In this document: positions 29,402 to 42,328 of the stretch, in pieces
How the letters are laid out: the number at the start of each line of letters is the position of its first letter
Position numbering within the stretch: the stretch's first letter is position 1
Origin: Telmatospirillum sp. J64-1
Lineage (GTDB): Bacteria > Pseudomonadota > Alphaproteobacteria > Rhodospirillales > Magnetospirillaceae
Length of the DNA: 64,000 nucleotides
Direction: 5' to 3'
NCBI RefSeq assembly: GCF_006980715.1
Contig: NZ_SBHN01000006.1
Span: forward strand, 124,001-188,000
Made by a program: the position numbers and the translations under genes
The notes under the pieces: generated by a model
Databases searched by the model: none
What the model saw: the letters and a program-made list of their open reading frames with translations, nothing else
Told to the model about the DNA's origin: nothing

Positions 29402-29432
29402 CCTAAAGTCAGGTCAGGTCAGAAACCCGGCC

Positions 29433-31199
29433 TTAGTGATCGATGGCAGCGCCGGCCCCACGGGGCGAACGGATGCTCTCGATCAGTTCCTGGATACGGG
29501 CCGGCGGCGGAGCCGTCACCTTCGACACGCCATAAGCGACGGCGAAGTTGATGATCATGCCCACGAAGCCGATGCCTTCCGGCGAGATGCCGAACAGCCA
29601 GTTTTCGGGGATATTCGCCGCCAGGGGCGTGATGAAGATGCCCTTGAAGTACAGGATGTAGCCCATGGTGAAGGCCAGACCCGCGATCATCCCGGCGATG
29701 GCCCCTTCACGGTTCACGGTCTTGGAGAAGATCCCCATCATGATTGCCGGGAAGAGCGAGGATGCCGCAAGGCCGAAGGCGAAGGCCACCACCTCGGCCA
29801 CGAAGCCCGGAGGATTGTAGCCCAGGTAGCCGGCGATCAGGATCGCCACGGCGGCTGCCGTACGACCTGCCATCAACTCCTGTTTCTCGGTGATGTTCCT
29901 GGCGATCATGCTCTTGAGCAGGTCATGCGAAATGGCCGAGGAAATCACCAGCAGCAGACCCGCCGCCGTGGACAAGGCCGCGGCGATACCGCCCGCCGCC
30001 ACCAGGGCGATGACCCAATTGGGCAGACCGGCGATTTCCGGGTTGGCCAGAACCATGATGTCGTTGTCGACCCGCAGTTCGTTGCCCGCCCAGCCATGCT
30101 GCGCGGCCAGGGCCTGACCGCTCGGCGAGGCTTCGTTGTAGTACTGGATCAGGCCGTCGCCGTTCTTGTCCTCGAAGCGGATCAGGCCGGTCTGCTCCCA
30201 GCGCTTCATCCAGTCGGGACGGTCTTCGATCGACATGGCGCCTTCGGCGGTCGCCACGCCGCCCGGCCAAGCCGTGGCGGTCAGGTTATAACGGGCCATG
30301 GCGCCGACAGCCGGGGCCACGGTGTACAGCAGGGCGATGAAGAACAGCGCCCAACCGGCCGAGGAGCGGGCATCGCGCACGCGCGGCACGGTGAAGAAGC
30401 GCACGATCACGTGCGGCAAACCGGCGGTGCCGACCATCAGGGCGGCGGTGATGGCGAAGATGTCGATGGCCGACTTGCCACCCGCCGTATATTCGTTGAA
30501 GCCCAGATCCGTCACCACTTGGTCCAAGCGGTCGAACAGATAGACATCCGTGCCGCTGATGGTGCTGCCCAGGCCCAGCTGCGGGATCGGGTTGCCGGTG
30601 ATCTGGAAGGAAATGAAGATGGCCGGAATGATGTAGGCGGTGATCAGCACCACATACTGCGCCACCTGGGTGTAAGTGATCCCCTTCATGCCGCCCAGCA
30701 CCGCATAGACGAACACGACGCCCATGCCGATGATCAGGCCGGTCAGCAGGTCCACTTCAAGGAAGCGGGAGAACACGATGCCGACGCCGCGCATCTGGCC
30801 GGCGACATAGGTGAAGGAGATGAAGATCAGGCAGATCACCGCCACGGCGCGGGCGGTCTGGCTGTAATAGCGGTCGCCGATGAATTCCGGCACCGTGAAC
30901 TTGCCGTATTTGCGAAGATACGGGGCCAGCAGCATGGCCAGCAGCACATAGCCGCCGGTCCAGCCCATCAGGTAGACCGAGCCGCCATAGCCCAGGAAGG
31001 CGATCAGGCCGGCCATGGAGATGAAGGACGCGGCCGACATCCAGTCGGCGCCGGTGGCCATGCCGTTGGCGACGGGATTGACGCCCTTGCCGGCGATGTA
31101 GAATTCACCCGTCGTCGCGGCACGCGACCAGATGGCGATGCCGATATACAGCGCGAAAGTCGCGCCGACGACCAAGTAAGTCAGAGTTTGAAGATCCAT
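29433..31199 (-). CDS. Na+/solute symporter of the VC_2705/ActP-like family
   Basis: Inner-membrane transporter of 588 residues with about 13 hydrophobic helices, SSS family. Signatures: EFYIAGKGVNPVANGMATGADWMSAASF (shortened), the Na+-site region GYGGSVYLMGWTGGY, and GTAGLPHVIVRFFTVPRVRDAR. A hydrophilic insert of about 90 residues (about 310-400, with EDKNGDGLIQYYNEA, an EF-hand-like loop) is typical of VC_2705 members. The small DUF4212 subunit gene lies 24 bp upstream, forming the usual pair. Acetate, pyruvate or another short carboxylate is the likely substrate but is not shown by sequence. Confidence 0.9.
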   Translation of the reverse strand: MDLQTLTYLVVGATFALYIGIAIWSRAATTGEFYIAGKGVNPVANGMATGADWMSAASFISMAGLIAFLGYGGSVYLMGWTGGYVLLAMLLAPYLRKYGKFTVPEFIGDRYYSQTARAVAVICLIFISFTYVAGQMRGVGIVFSRFLEVDLLTGLIIGMGVVFVYAVLGGMKGITYTQVAQYVVLITAYIIPAIFISFQITGNPIPQLGLGSTISGTDVYLFDRLDQVVTDLGFNEYTAGGKSAIDIFAITAALMVGTAGLPHVIVRFFTVPRVRDARSSAGWALFFIALLYTVAPAVGAMARYNLTATAWPGGVATAEGAMSIEDRPDWMKRWEQTGLIRFEDKNGDGLIQYYNEASPSGQALAAQHGWAGNELRVDNDIMVLANPEIAGLPNWVIALVAAGGIAAALSTAAGLLLVISSAISHDLLKSMIARNITEKQELMAGRTAAAVAILIAGYLGYNPPGFVAEVVAFAFGLAASSLFPAIMMGIFSKTVNREGAIAGMIAGLAFTMGYILYFKGIFITPLAANIPENWLFGISPEGIGFVGMIINFAVAYGVSKVTAPPPARIQELIESIRSPRGAGAAIDH

Positions 31200-31223
31200 A
31201 TTTTTTATGCTCCCCCGGGCGAC

Positions 31224-31490
31224 TTATTGTTCATCCACGTCGAATTCGCGGTCCAATTGGTTCATGCGCCAAGCATAGAAGATGATCAGCGCAAGGAACG
31301 TGTAGATGGACCCCTGCTGGGCGAACCAGAAGCCCAAGGGATAGCCACCGAGGCGGATGTTGTTGAGAACGTCGACGAGGATGATGCCGAAGCCGTAGGA
31401 GACGATGAACCAGATGACCAAGCAGATCAGCACGGTCTTAAGGTTTGCACGCCAATAGGCGCCAGCGGATGTCGGGACTTTGTCACTCAT
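31224..31490 (-). CDS. DUF4212 small membrane subunit
   Basis: Protein of 88 residues with two membrane helices (about 17-41 and 52-72) and the family features YWRANLK, WFIVSYGFGI, and the end YAWRMNQLDREFDVDE. DUF4212 proteins accompany VC_2705-type symporters and resemble the YjcH partner of ActP. It leads the transcript, with GGGGGGC before the ATG and 24 bp to the symporter gene. Confidence 0.9.
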   Translation of the reverse strand: MSDKVPTSAGAYWRANLKTVLICLVIWFIVSYGFGIILVDVLNNIRLGGYPLGFWFAQQGSIYTFLALIIFYAWRMNQLDREFDVDEQ

Positions 31491-31527
31491 TTTTATGCCC
31501 CCCTTTCTGGGTAGTTTCCACTGCCAC

Positions 31528-31555
31528 AGACTAGAGAAATGTTTTCATTCGGCAA
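31528..31555 (-). promoter_or_regulatory. putative promoter of the DUF4212-symporter operon
   Basis: On the minus strand TTGCCG (31555-31550) and TAGTCT (31533-31528) are separated by 16 bp, about 30 bp before the ATG region. The match to sigma-70 is fair only. Confidence 0.4.
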
Positions 31556-32210
31556 GCCCCTGTTGATCCCTTGGTTGAAAGTTTTTTTCTTGCAACACAG
31601 GGAAGAGCGCGCTCGGGGCGGGTTGTTGAACCTCACCGGGGCAGCCGTGAAGCCGAAAAATCGGCAGCGCTCCTAGCTTTTTTGGCGTTTTTCCTGGTGC
31701 CGGCGCTCCGCCGGCAAGGAATCACGCAGAACGGGAAAGACCGGTCGCGCCCTCCGCACGGCCAGCCGCTTCCCTTGTCTTGCCGCCTTTCTTTTTCATG
31801 GCGCCCTTTTTCCGGTTACTCGGCCCGGTCAGACACGAAAACAAAGAGGCAGAACAATACTTCTTCGAAAAGCCCACAGAAAAGTACTCATAGCACATAT
31901 ACTGCACCAGAGATCCCTGCCACCGGCTTCCGCCGCGCCCTCGCTTACCCTTGGCGTAGTCAGCGAGGGCGCTGAAATTCCGTTAAAAATATGTCTTAAT
32001 TTACCGCACGAGCGATACTTTATTTCTCGTTTTCCGGTTTGTCCAGAGGAGCCGCAGTCTTATGCCCGAAGGGGTAGCTCCCCCTGCGCCATCCCCGCCT
32101 CCCCCGGAAGCCTCCATCTCTTCGGGTCCCCGCCCGGAAATCCTGCGGAAGGTCCGGTCTGCGGGGGGATGGAAAGGCGGGAAAGAACCCTCCGTGGAGG
32201 CGGCGGCCGA
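31556..32210. other. 655-bp gene-poor stretch with a hairpin
   Basis: I see no coding sequence I can support. The stretch is locally AT-rich (31,830-31,920 and 31,975-32,035), unlike the chromosome. It holds an 11-bp perfect stem, GCGCCCTCGCT (31935-31945) with AGCGAGGGCGC (31962-31972), with a 16-base loop and no T run. It could carry a small RNA or be decayed sequence. Confidence 0.4.
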
Positions 32211-33089
32211 CTAGGCGGAACGGGTAGTACGTATCCGTTCGCGGTACCAGGACCACAGGCCGCCGGCGGTGATCATCGCCGCACCCACGAAGGTCCAGAG
32301 ATCGGGCAGATGGCCGAAGACCACCAGGCCCAGGATGGTGGCGAAGACGATCTGGCTATAGGTCAGCGGCGCCACGGCGGAGGCCGGCAGCAGCCGCAGG
32401 GCCTGGATCAGCAGCAGATGGCCGCCGCCGCCCAGGACCCCGAGCACGACCATCAGCCCCCAGCCCTCGAGATCCGGCCAGCGCCAGTGGAACGGCACCA
32501 GAAGCGACATCACCGCCACCCCCACCAGGGCGGTATAGAAGAGGGTCGTGATCGAGGATTCCGTCGCGCTCAGCACCCGTGTCGTGATCTGGTAACCGGC
32601 ATAGCAGACGGTCATCCCCAGGGCGAACAGGGCGCCGGGATCGATCAGCCCCGCACCCGGACGCAGGATCACCAGCACGCCCGCCAAGCCCAGGGCCACC
32701 GCCGTCCAGCGATGGGGGCCGACCTTCTCGCGCAGCAGCAGGACCGAGAACAGGATCACCAGCAAGGGCGTGACGAAGGCGATGGCGGTGGCATCGGCCA
32801 GGGGAATGCGCGCCAGGGCCGACATCATCAGCAGCGTCACCGCCACCAGCATCCCCGCCCGCAGCACATGCAGCTTCAGCCGCCTGGTCCGCCACGCCGC
32901 CTGCCCCTGAAGGAGAAGTGTGCCCAGACCGATCGTCACGAAATGGAAGAAATAACGCCCCCAGGCGATCATCACGACGGGATAATCGGCACTAAGGTAT
33001 TTCGTAATCGTATCGAGGACGGCAAAGATGAAGACTGCGGTCAGAACCAGGAGCGCCCCCAATCCTGGCCGGGATGCCGGAGATGTCAT
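32211..33089 (-). CDS. EamA-family (DMT) transporter
   Basis: Inner-membrane exporter of 292 residues with ten predicted helices in two EamA repeats (about 12-140 and 155-280). Family features include LLVLTAVFIFAVLDTITKYL, PLADATAIAFVTPLLVILFS (shortened), and WTAVALGLAGVLVILRPG. Most relatives export amino acids or metabolites, and the substrate is not clear. The gene is single on the minus strand, with long gaps both sides. Confidence 0.88.
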   Translation of the reverse strand: MTSPASRPGLGALLVLTAVFIFAVLDTITKYLSADYPVVMIAWGRYFFHFVTIGLGTLLLQGQAAWRTRRLKLHVLRAGMLVAVTLLMMSALARIPLADATAIAFVTPLLVILFSVLLLREKVGPHRWTAVALGLAGVLVILRPGAGLIDPGALFALGMTVCYAGYQITTRVLSATESSITTLFYTALVGVAVMSLLVPFHWRWPDLEGWGLMVVLGVLGGGGHLLLIQALRLLPASAVAPLTYSQIVFATILGLVVFGHLPDLWTFVGAAMITAGGLWSWYRERIRTTRSA

Positions 33090-33316
33090 TCGCGATCAGA
33101 CGGAAGCAGGCTGGCGCGGAGAGCCCGCAGACAGGTCGAGGCGGATCCGCTCACGATTGGGTCGTCCTGGGTCTGAGAAAAGTTGAATCTGTAACCGTTA
33201 TTATTATCCAGCCCCATCCCGCCGTCCAGCGGCAAAGCGGCGTGCTTCGAGGCGGGCCCCGCGAGGGCCAAGCCGATAGGGAGTCAGACGGTGGTGCGCC
33301 TTGAAAGCAAGACAGC

Positions 33317-33592
33317 CTAGTGATGCCGCAGCGCGTCGATCAACTGCCCCTTGTTCATCTTGGAGCGCCCGGCGATGCCGATTTCCCTGGCCTTTTCATA
33401 GAGATCGTCCCGGCTCCACTCCTCGTAGGCCGGGGATTTCCCGCCCCTTCTGGAGGGTGATTCCCGCTCGCCGCGCCGTGCCTGGGCCTTGGCATTGGCG
33501 ATGCGGGCCGCCTTCTCCTTGCTCTCGCCGCGCCGGCGCAGAGCCTCGTAGGTCTCGTCGTCCTTGATCTGCGGGCGGTCCTTCTGCGCCAT
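33317..33592 (-). CDS. small basic protein with Rho_N/SAP-like end
   Basis: Protein of 91 residues, strongly charged. The first 40 residues (MAQKDRPQIKDDETYEALRR, KEKAARIANAKAQ) resemble the DUF7218 type, and the last 35 (WSRDDLYEKAREIGIAGRSKMNKGQLIDALR, shortened in reading) form a Rho N-terminal/SAP-like helical motif used for nucleic-acid binding. Similar proteins are widespread and often found near Ku or stress genes. It is well spaced from the neighbours, and its cellular role is unknown. Confidence 0.75.
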   Translation of the reverse strand: MAQKDRPQIKDDETYEALRRRGESKEKAARIANAKAQARRGERESPSRRGGKSPAYEEWSRDDLYEKAREIGIAGRSKMNKGQLIDALRHH

Positions 33593-33670
33593 TGCGTCCT
33601 CCTTCCTCCGACTGATCCGAAGAATTAACAGCGGGAAGGAGGGCGCGTTCCAGAAAGCAGGAAAGGGGGC

Positions 33671-35904
<2,234 letters not shown>

Positions 35905-36162
35905 TTAAGCGGCCGGCTCGACCGTGATGAAGGTGCGGCCCAGCGCCTTGTGCTGGAACACCACGCGGCCATCCGTCAGGGCGAAGAGGGTATGGTCCTT
36001 GCCCATGCCCACATTGGCGCCCGGATAGAACTTGGTGCCGCGCTGACGCACGATGATGTTACCGGCGACGACGGCTTCGCCGCCGAACTTCTTCACACCC
36101 AGACGACGGCCGGCGGAGTCGCGGCCGTTGCGGGAGCTACCACCAGCTTTTTTATGAGCCAT
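35905..36162 (-). CDS. rpmA: 50S ribosomal protein L27
   Basis: Small basic ribosomal protein of 85 residues starting [16 protein letters not shown], the flexible N-terminus that reaches the peptidyl-transferase centre, then [21 protein letters not shown] and GKDHTLFA. Full-length and typical. It follows rplU after 30 bp. Confidence 0.98.
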   Translation of the reverse strand: MAHKKAGGSSRNGRDSAGRRLGVKKFGGEAVVAGNIIVRQRGTKFYPGANVGMGKDHTLFALTDGRVVFQHKALGRTFITVEPAA

Positions 36163-36192
36163 GTTTCACTCTCCTCGGAACTCGGCCGCCGA

Positions 36193-36495
36193 TTAGGCGC
36201 CGGCGATATCGGTAATGCGCAGAACCGTCAGATCCTGGCGATGGCCCTTCTTGCGGCGATAGTTCTGACGGCGCTTCTTCTTGAAGACGATGATCTTGTC
36301 GCCACGGGTCTGCTCGACCACGGTGGCGGTGACGGAAGCACCGGCGACAACAGGGGCGCCAATCTTGTCGCCGACCATCAACACCTGGTCCAGCGTGATC
36401 GAGTCACCGGCCTCGCCGGCAAGTTTCTCGACAACAATGATGTCGTTGGTCGCGACCTTGTACTGCTTACCGCCGGTCTTGATGACTGCGAACAT
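36193..36495 (-). CDS. rplU: 50S ribosomal protein L21
   Basis: Ribosomal protein of 100 residues beginning [14 protein letters not shown], with the conserved [16 protein letters not shown] stretch and the end LRITDI. The start at 36495 matches the family; an upstream in-frame extension of 43 codons is leader sequence. First gene of the rplU-rpmA unit. Confidence 0.98.
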   Translation of the reverse strand: MFAVIKTGGKQYKVATNDIIVVEKLAGEAGDSITLDQVLMVGDKIGAPVVAGASVTATVVEQTRGDKIIVFKKKRRQNYRRKKGHRQDLTVLRITDIAGA

Positions 36496-36656
36496 GACGA
36501 TTCTACCACATAAAGCAAACGGAATCCCGCGGGCCGGGGCCCGCCGTTGGAAGGGCGTCAATATACTGTTCAAAACCCGCGAGTCAACCGCGAATCTCCC
36601 CCTCTCCATGATTGCAAAAGGCACAGCAAAGCTGTTGCACCGACCGAAAGCTTCGG

Positions 36657-38407
<1,751 letters not shown>

Positions 38408-38411
<4 letters not shown>

Positions 38412-38794
38412 TTGCGGGTTCCTTTCTTGCGGCGCTCGATCAGGGGCAAGACCAGCTCCACGCGGTCATGAACGACCTTGGGGACCAGCTTGAGGCCCTT
38501 GCCCTTCTCCATGCGGACAAGGCCGTAGCCGGCCATGGCCTTGAGGGTTCGGGAGAGATTGGATTTCGCGCGGCCGGTAATTTGCGCCAGTTCCTCCAGC
38601 GATCCGGGCTCCCGCTCATGGATGATGCGGAGCAAGTCGCAATTGCCGGGCGAAAGGAACTTGGCGAATGACATTGTGGACGCGAACCAGACGGTCGGAT
38701 CGCCGGGCGCGGGCTTTTCCTCGCCGCGCGCGATCCGCATGGTGCGGGCCTTCATTTCCTCGGGCTCGGCGATCCCGACCTTCAGCGTTGACAT
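38408..38794 (-). CDS. winged-helix DNA-binding protein, HVO_A0114-like
   Basis: Putative regulator of 128 residues. A winged helix spans about 55-110 (NCDLLRIIHEREPGSLEELA, TGRAKSNLSRTLKAMAGYGLVRME), in the MarR-like HVO_A0114 group that includes antitoxin-type repressors. Its stop overlaps the recombinase start by four bases (ATGA), so it is translated with the integrase and is a good candidate to control it. A small acidic protein gene lies 19 bp upstream on the same strand. The ribosome site is weak (GAG). Confidence 0.75.
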
Positions 38795-38813
38795 GGCATG
38801 ACTCGATCATCGG

Positions 38814-39128
38814 TTATGGTTTATCATTATCATACCGCGATAACTTTTTCAAGTCGTCGGGAAGATCGAGCGAGCCGAACATCTCGTCGAAAACATCGGC
38901 GAACCAGCGCTCGAACACCTGAATCTCGGCTTCGGTGATCGGCACTTCCTCGGGCCAGTCGTCGATGACGGGCAGCTTCTCGACGTCGAAGACATGGGGC
39001 GGGCTGCCGCGCGGCGGGCTGATGCGCGGCGCGGGATCGTCGTCATAGTCGTAGAGGTCGTCGGGGAGCGTCCTGGGGGCCGGCTGGCGTGGACGGCCCC
39101 TGTTGGTGCTACGGCGTTGGGCGCACAT
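38814..39128 (-). CDS. acidic 104-residue protein of unknown function
   Basis: Protein starting MCAQRRSTNRGRPRQPAPR, a basic disordered N-terminus, followed by a strongly acidic stretch (DDLYDYDDDPA, DWPEEVPITEAE) and a helical end with RWFADVFDEMFGSLDLPDDL. GGAGG 6 bp before the ATG at 39128 gives a strong start; an extension of 35 codons upstream lacks one. It is the first gene of a unit with the winged-helix gene and the recombinase. The arrangement looks like a toxin-antitoxin or regulator pair, but the protein does not match the TumE toxin that usually accompanies HVO_A0114 antitoxins. Function unknown. Confidence 0.65.
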   Translation of the reverse strand: MCAQRRSTNRGRPRQPAPRTLPDDLYDYDDDPAPRISPPRGSPPHVFDVEKLPVIDDWPEEVPITEAEIQVFERWFADVFDEMFGSLDLPDDLKKLSRYDNDKP

Positions 39129-39236
39129 GGAATCCTCCGTGGTTCGCTGGATTCCGGGCGGCTGGAAGCCCCCGGAATTAGGCGAAGCATGGAGGGGGAT
39201 TGGCGGGCTGTAGCGTGCCGCATTTGCAGTCATACG

Positions 39237-39271
39237 CTGGCGGCACCCCCAGCTTGCGGGGATGCCGCCAG
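39237..39271 (-). terminator. strong hairpin after the DUF2274 gene
   Basis: CTGGCGGCA (39237-39245) pairs with TGCCGCCAG (39263-39271), extended by C/G bases around a short loop, directly beyond the DUF2274 stop at 39275. It probably ends the trb transcript; there is no T run. Confidence 0.6.
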
Positions 39272-39274
39272 TGG

Positions 39275-39496
39275 TCAGCCGGCCGAACGTCGGGCCTTCG
39301 CAAACCCGCGATCCGTGGCGATGAACCGCTCCAGCATCGGCACGATCAGCCTGACGGGATCGGCGGCGGGCTGGCCGGTCTCGCGGGCCAGCACCTCGGC
39401 ATAGGCGGCCAGATCGCGGTGAAGCGGCGCGGGCAGCTCCACCGTCACCTTCACGGGCTTGTCGTCGGGGAGCGGGCCAAGTTTCAGTTTCGTCAT
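39275..39496 (-). CDS. DUF2274 family protein
   Basis: Small protein of 73 residues starting MTKLKLGPLPDDKPVKVTVE, with LPAPLHRDLAAYAEVLARE and the end MLERFIATDRGFAKARR. This is the DUF2274 family, regularly found as the last gene after trbI in conjugative elements of proteobacteria; the fold looks ribbon-helix-helix-like. Its function is unknown. The start overlaps the ribosome-site region at the end of trbI (stop 39499). Confidence 0.8.
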   Translation of the reverse strand: MTKLKLGPLPDDKPVKVTVELPAPLHRDLAAYAEVLARETGQPAADPVRLIVPMLERFIATDRGFAKARRSAG

Positions 39497-39498
39497 GG

Positions 39499-40626
39499 TC
39501 AGCCTCCTGCCGGCTCGAATACCAAATCGCGGGTGACGATGATCCTGACCGGGAAGCCGGGGCGGATGGTGAGCGTCGGCGCGACCTGCAACTGGCGCTG
39601 GACGATCTGTTGCCCGGCCTGATTGACAGTATCCTGCGCCCCGTCGCGGATGGCGCGGATCAGGCGGTCCTCGTCGCTGGTCGCCAGCTCCGTGCCGACC
39701 GCCAGCAGCGTGGACAGCCCGGCGGCCTTCATCAGATCCCACCAGTGGTAATCCACACCGTCCTCAAGCCCGGCATAGCCGCTGGCGTCCGCGCCCGGCA
39801 GGCGCTCAAGGACGATGGAGCGTCCGCCCGGCAGGATCAGGCGGTTCCAGACAAGCAACACACGGCGCTGGCCGAAGGTCACGCCGTCATCATATTGGCC
39901 GATGATGCGCGTGCCCTGCGGGATCAGCAGCAGCGAGCCGGTCGGGCTGTCATAGACGTTCTCCGTCACCTGTGCCGTGATTTGCCCCGGCAGGTCGGAA
40001 CGGATGCCGGTGATGAGCGCGGCCGGGATCACGGCCCCGGCCTGAAGGATGTAGGGCGAGGCCGGTGCCGCGACGCGATCCGGCGCGACGGTCTGCCGGT
40101 CCACGGGTCCATTGAGGAAAGCCGCGTGCCGGTCCTGCGTCGCAGGCTGTCCACCAAGGCCAAGACCGGCAAGGCCGGGCATGGCCGTTCCTGCCGGCGC
40201 TCCCGTGCGCGGGCCGGACTGGAAAAACACATTGCTCAAGCGCGCGGCTTCTTCCTCGGCGCGGCGGCGTTCTTCCTCGGGATCGACCGCGGGTGTCGTA
40301 ATGGCCGGCGTCACAACGGGCTGGCCCCGGTTCTGCGCGTTGAGGATGGGCCTTCCGAGGTCGCCCGGCAATGCCGGTCCCAGCATGGGGCCGGTATAGT
40401 CGCGCGGCAGACCGGCGAGGCCATCCGCCGTAGGGCGGTTTTCGGTCGAATAGAGTTCGCCGCCGCCCGGTCCCCCGTCGCGGGTCTGGAGCGCATAGAT
40501 CAGCGCGCCACCGATGCCGAGAAGCGCAATCGCGCTGACGCCTGCCAGCATCTTGCGGGACAGGCGGGTGACGCGGGGCGACTCAGCGCGCAGGCGCATG
40601 GGCGCGGCGGTGTCGGTGTCGCTCAT
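39499..40626 (-). CDS. trbI: conjugal transfer protein TrbI (VirB10-like)
   Basis: Envelope-spanning core protein of the type IV secretion channel, 375 residues. One membrane helix at about 26-45, a Pro-rich periplasmic linker (about 60-200), and the C-terminal beta-barrel TrbI/VirB10 domain with LLIPQGTRIIGQYDDGV, LVWNRLILPGG and RPGFPVRIIVTRDL. The start overlaps the trbG stop by four bases; long in-frame sequence upstream belongs to trbG in another frame. Part of the compact trbB-I operon. Confidence 0.93.
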   Translation of the reverse strand: MSDTDTAAPMRLRAESPRVTRLSRKMLAGVSAIALLGIGGALIYALQTRDGGPGGGELYSTENRPTADGLAGLPRDYTGPMLGPALPGDLGRPILNAQNRGQPVVTPAITTPAVDPEEERRRAEEEAARLSNVFFQSGPRTGAPAGTAMPGLAGLGLGGQPATQDRHAAFLNGPVDRQTVAPDRVAAPASPYILQAGAVIPAALITGIRSDLPGQITAQVTENVYDSPTGSLLLIPQGTRIIGQYDDGVTFGQRRVLLVWNRLILPGGRSIVLERLPGADASGYAGLEDGVDYHWWDLMKAAGLSTLLAVGTELATSDEDRLIRAIRDGAQDTVNQAGQQIVQRQLQVAPTLTIRPGFPVRIIVTRDLVFEPAGG

Positions 40627-41642
40627 GAGGACGATCCTCCCGTGGTCGTGCTGGCTGGTTCTGCTGCGGCCTGCGTCGGGTTGATGCGGACGATCCTGAC
40701 AACCTGTTGGCGGTTGCCGCTGCCAAGGCGCAGCTCGGCCGCGCCGAACAGCCTGTCCACAATCAGGACGTTCTGGTGGATACGGGAATTGACGATCTGC
40801 GGTTCGCCACCGGAGCCGAGCACAAAGATCGGCGGCATCTCGCCCTGCACGATCCCGGCCGGGAAGACGACATAGACGCGGCGTCCATCGTCGAAGACGG
40901 AAACCGGCCGCCATGGCGGGGTGCTGCCCTGAAGACCGTAGCGATAGTTGCGTGCGGCCTCGGCCGGGATGACTGGCGTGGCCGGAACGCTCTGGCGCTG
41001 GCCGGGCGTTGCGGGATAGGCCCATGCCACGGAAGGCATGTAGAGCGATTCCCGCGCGCGCAGCTCGATCATGTAGGTGCGCCGGTCGGTGGTCACGACA
41101 AGGTTGGTGGAAAGGTCCGGGCGTGTCGGCTTCACGAGGATGTGGACGCGGCGGGTCGCGCCCGAACCGGATTCGGTGTCGCCGATGATCCATCGTGTCG
41201 TATCCCCGGCCGCAATCGGTCCCGCGCCGGTCAGGCTTTCGCCCGGCTCCAGCGCAATATTTGTGATCTGGCCGGGGGCCGCATAGACCTGATAAAGCGC
41301 GCCTTCGCTCCACGGATAAATCTGGATGGCATTGTAATAGCCTTCCCGGCGCGGTTCGACGCGGGCAGCGGCATTGGCGTTCTCGACGCGGCCGGTGGGC
41401 GTGCCTGCGGCGGTGCCGCCGCGCGCGACGGCCCAGGCCGGCGGCGTATGCAATGGCCGGGGCCGGTCGTCGGTGGCGGCCGATTGCACGGTGGGCAGCG
41501 GCGGCACGTCGGCGTCGTAGCTGAACTGTGGTGTCCGGTTGGTGGCGCAGCCGGCCAGCATGGTCGCGGAAAGCAGCAAAGCCGCGAAAGCGGGTCTACG
41601 GAAAACCGGAAAACCGGCTTTACGGAACGTCGTGCGAGTCAT
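40623..41642 (-). CDS. trbG: conjugal transfer protein TrbG (VirB9-like)
   Basis: Outer-membrane core-complex protein of 339 residues. A signal sequence ends in a lipobox (LAGCATN), which puts it in the outer membrane. The CagX/VirB9 domain follows with YYNAIQIYPWSEGALYQVYA (shortened) and LVVTTDRRTYMIELR, then YRYGLQG and a late region ending RLGSGNRQQVVRI. Both ends overlap neighbours by four bases (trbF and trbI). Confidence 0.92.
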   Translation of the reverse strand: MTRTTFRKAGFPVFRRPAFAALLLSATMLAGCATNRTPQFSYDADVPPLPTVQSAATDDRPRPLHTPPAWAVARGGTAAGTPTGRVENANAAARVEPRREGYYNAIQIYPWSEGALYQVYAAPGQITNIALEPGESLTGAGPIAAGDTTRWIIGDTESGSGATRRVHILVKPTRPDLSTNLVVTTDRRTYMIELRARESLYMPSVAWAYPATPGQRQSVPATPVIPAEAARNYRYGLQGSTPPWRPVSVFDDGRRVYVVFPAGIVQGEMPPIFVLGSGGEPQIVNSRIHQNVLIVDRLFGAAELRLGSGNRQQVVRIVRINPTQAAAEPASTTTGGSSS

Positions 41643-42328
41643 TGGCTCATCTCCCGCGACCACGAAATTGCGTTGATGTAGATTCCCAGCGGATTTGCGC
41701 GCAGCCGCTCGGCATCGCGCGGAGGCTGGATCACGACAGTCAGGATCGCGGTCCATCGCTCGGTGGTCGAAAGCTGGCCGTTCTCGAAATGGCGTTCGGT
41801 CCAGGCGACGCGGAAACTGTCCGGCGAAGCCCGGATGACGCTCGATACCTCGACGGCGATCTGCTGGCGGCCGACCTTGGTGAACGGATCGTTGGCCCGC
41901 GCATAATCGTTCAAGGCCGCCGCGCCCCGGTCTGTGGTGAACTCGTAGGCCCTCAACCAGTTCTGCCGGACAATGATGGCGTCGGCCGGAATCGCGCGGA
42001 CCTGCTCGATGAAACGGCCGAGATGGAAAGCGATCTGCGGATCGGTCGGCCGATAGTCGGCGTTGGCAGGCGCGACGGTCTGCGCCTGCCCGAGATTATC
42101 GACCTGCACCACCCACGGCACCACGGTCCCGCGTGCGGACTGCCAGACCAGCGCCGAGGCGAAGCCGGCCGAAAGGATCAGGGAGCCGAAGGCCATATAG
42201 CGCCAGTTCCTCGCCTGCACGCGGGCCGAGCCGATGCGTTCGTCCCAGACCTGCGCGGCCCGCTGATAAGGCGTTTCGGGTTCCGGCGTCTTGCCGTAAT
42301 GGGTTGCCGGTCGTTTGAAGATGCTCAT
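41639..42328 (-). CDS. trbF: conjugal transfer protein TrbF (VirB8-like)
   Basis: Inner-membrane assembly factor of 229 residues: a cytoplasmic lead with TPYQRAAQVWDERIGSA, one helix at about 45-65, then the VirB8 periplasmic fold (PWVVQVDNLG, FIEQVRAIPAD, NPLGIYI). Overlaps trbG by four bases and trbL by four. Confidence 0.92.
   Translation of the reverse strand: MSIFKRPATHYGKTPEPETPYQRAAQVWDERIGSARVQARNWRYMAFGSLILSAGFASALVWQSARGTVVPWVVQVDNLGQAQTVAPANADYRPTDPQIAFHLGRFIEQVRAIPADAIIVRQNWLRAYEFTTDRGAAALNDYARANDPFTKVGRQQIAVEVSSVIRASPDSFRVAWTERHFENGQLSTTERWTAILTVVIQPPRDAERLRANPLGIYINAISWSREMSQ

Noticed and set aside
29436-31514. Long open frame antisense to the Na+ symporter (692 codons)
   Set aside because: Asp/His/Gly-rich nonsense translation; the minus-strand symporter and DUF4212 genes explain the DNA.
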